Below are positions 63,515 through 64,000 of a stretch of DNA of 64,000 nt, piece by piece; position 1 is the first letter of the stretch, and every line of letters starts with the position of its first letter. Position numbers and translations under genes: made by a program. Below the pieces are notes generated by a model. It did not search any database and was not told where the DNA came from. It saw only the letters and a list, made by a program, of their open reading frames with translations. Source of the DNA: CBDAKK01 sp965196605 (GTDB taxonomy: Bacteria > Spirochaetota > Spirochaetia > WTKD01 > G963693115); assembly GCA_965196605.1 (NCBI GenBank), contig CBDAKK010000002.1, forward strand, positions 289,309-353,308. Direction: 5' to 3'.

Positions 63515-64000
63515 CTACACCTTCTTGGTTGCCCTCACGCTTGTAAGTTTGTATACACCATCATTGCCAAGCGTCTTATCGCTTGCCGTTGGCGTGGTAA
63601 ACTGAATGGCATCTTGGTCGTCAAACAAGTTGTATAAATCTTGCATGGTATAGCGCGTGCCAATGCCAAGCGAATAAAAATAGTCGGTTATTCTTTTTTT
63701 TGCTTCTGTTTCCGTAAGTGTACCTGCATAGGTACAACTGACGGTAAGAGGGGCGAATCCTACGGTATCGACTACCGTATTTCGCCCTATAAGCCCCACT
63801 GTATCGAGTCGAGCACGCACCTTTGTCACTATATCAGTACCGACTTGCGTATTGTTTGCACCGCGTAGCACCACGCGCACTGACCCAAACCCACTGGGCG
63901 CACGAAACACTTTTGCTTCTCTAACGCCATCTATGCCCTGTGACTCTGCTTTGTAAAGTAGTGGCACATCGCCTGTTGCAGAGCGGAGCCACTTTGCTTT
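63515..64000 (-). CDS. Phage baseplate J-like protein, C-terminal part (cut by window edge)
   Basis: The frame is open to the window end; 161 residues are seen. KAESQGIDGVREAKVFRAPSG and GSVRVVLRGANNTQV match the C-terminal half of baseplate J proteins (AEsVPGVxxVxV-GTVxVxV), followed by DTVGLIGRNTVVDTVGFAPL and SLGIGTRYTMQDLYNLFDD. Baseplate J links the tail tube to the fibres in contractile-tail phages, so a P2/Mu-like myophage is suggested. It ends four bases before the next gene. Confidence 0.8.
   Translation of the reverse strand, partial: KAKWLRSATGDVPLLYKAESQGIDGVREAKVFRAPSGFGSVRVVLRGANNTQVGTDIVTKVRARLDTVGLIGRNTVVDTVGFAPLTVSCTYAGTLTETEAKKRITDYFYSLGIGTRYTMQDLYNLFDDQDAIQFTTPTASDKTLGNDGVYKLTSVRATKKV

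Overview
The window looks like part of a chromosome of a host-associated treponeme (Spirochaetes, Treponema). This rests on a spiro-SPASM protein, short spirochete-type signal peptides and lipoboxes, poly-G tracts, and the mix of RbsABC-type transporters with large surface lipoproteins. The gene content (complete ascorbate operon, inositol genes, citrate synthase) is far larger than that of T. pallidum. I cannot name the species.

Layout. 1-3282 (minus): def, fmt, a PASTA protein and the 5' part of ileS, a translation operon. 3845-9464 (minus): complete L-ascorbate (ula) operon ulaG-A-B-C-D-E-F, in which ulaC carries a nonsense codon. 9649-11253: a lipoprotein with fibronectin III and NHL-like parts. 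11386-20508 (minus): RbsABC-type sugar/cyclitol transporter followed by iolD, iolA and a divergent transaldolase, probably for myo-inositol. 21448-24885 (plus, divergent): a second ABC ATPase/permease pair and a frameshifted NTF2-like gene. 25529-29974: a 1481-residue lipoprotein of mosaic composition. 30329-31797: a small BamA/Omp85-like barrel with a frameshift in its signal peptide. 32784-36707 (minus): RlpA, a proline-rich repeat lipoprotein with a frameshift, uracil phosphoribosyltransferase and transaldolase. 38083-44815 (plus): glnE, isocitrate dehydrogenase, citrate synthase and a UPF0178 protein, which together suggest 2-oxoglutarate supply and glutamine synthetase control. 45667-49415 (minus): a giant Ig-like repeat lipoprotein, out of frame at a C8 tract and also carrying a stop codon. 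49440-51211: a non-coding array of hairpin-forming repeats. 51212-55718: manC, spiro-SPASM and a putative glycosyltransferase. 56035-59464 (minus): BCCT transporter with two little-known partner genes. 59708-64000 (minus): the end of a tailed prophage (baseplate J, tail proteins, fibre, two DNA adenine methylases).

Two features stand out. First, at least five genes, most of them for the cell surface, are broken by one base: ulaC, the NTF2-like gene, the Omp85-like gene, the proline-rich lipoprotein and the Ig-like lipoprotein. At least two of these lie in repeat or homopolymer tracts that fit switching by slipped-strand mispairing. Second, six intergenic regions carry a compound family of GC-rich hairpin repeats, one copy being a 26-bp perfect inverted repeat. 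These repeats are absent from 3.85-31.8 kb, the stretch of catabolic genes.

I saw no tRNA, rRNA, CRISPR array, insertion sequence with a transposase, or riboswitch.
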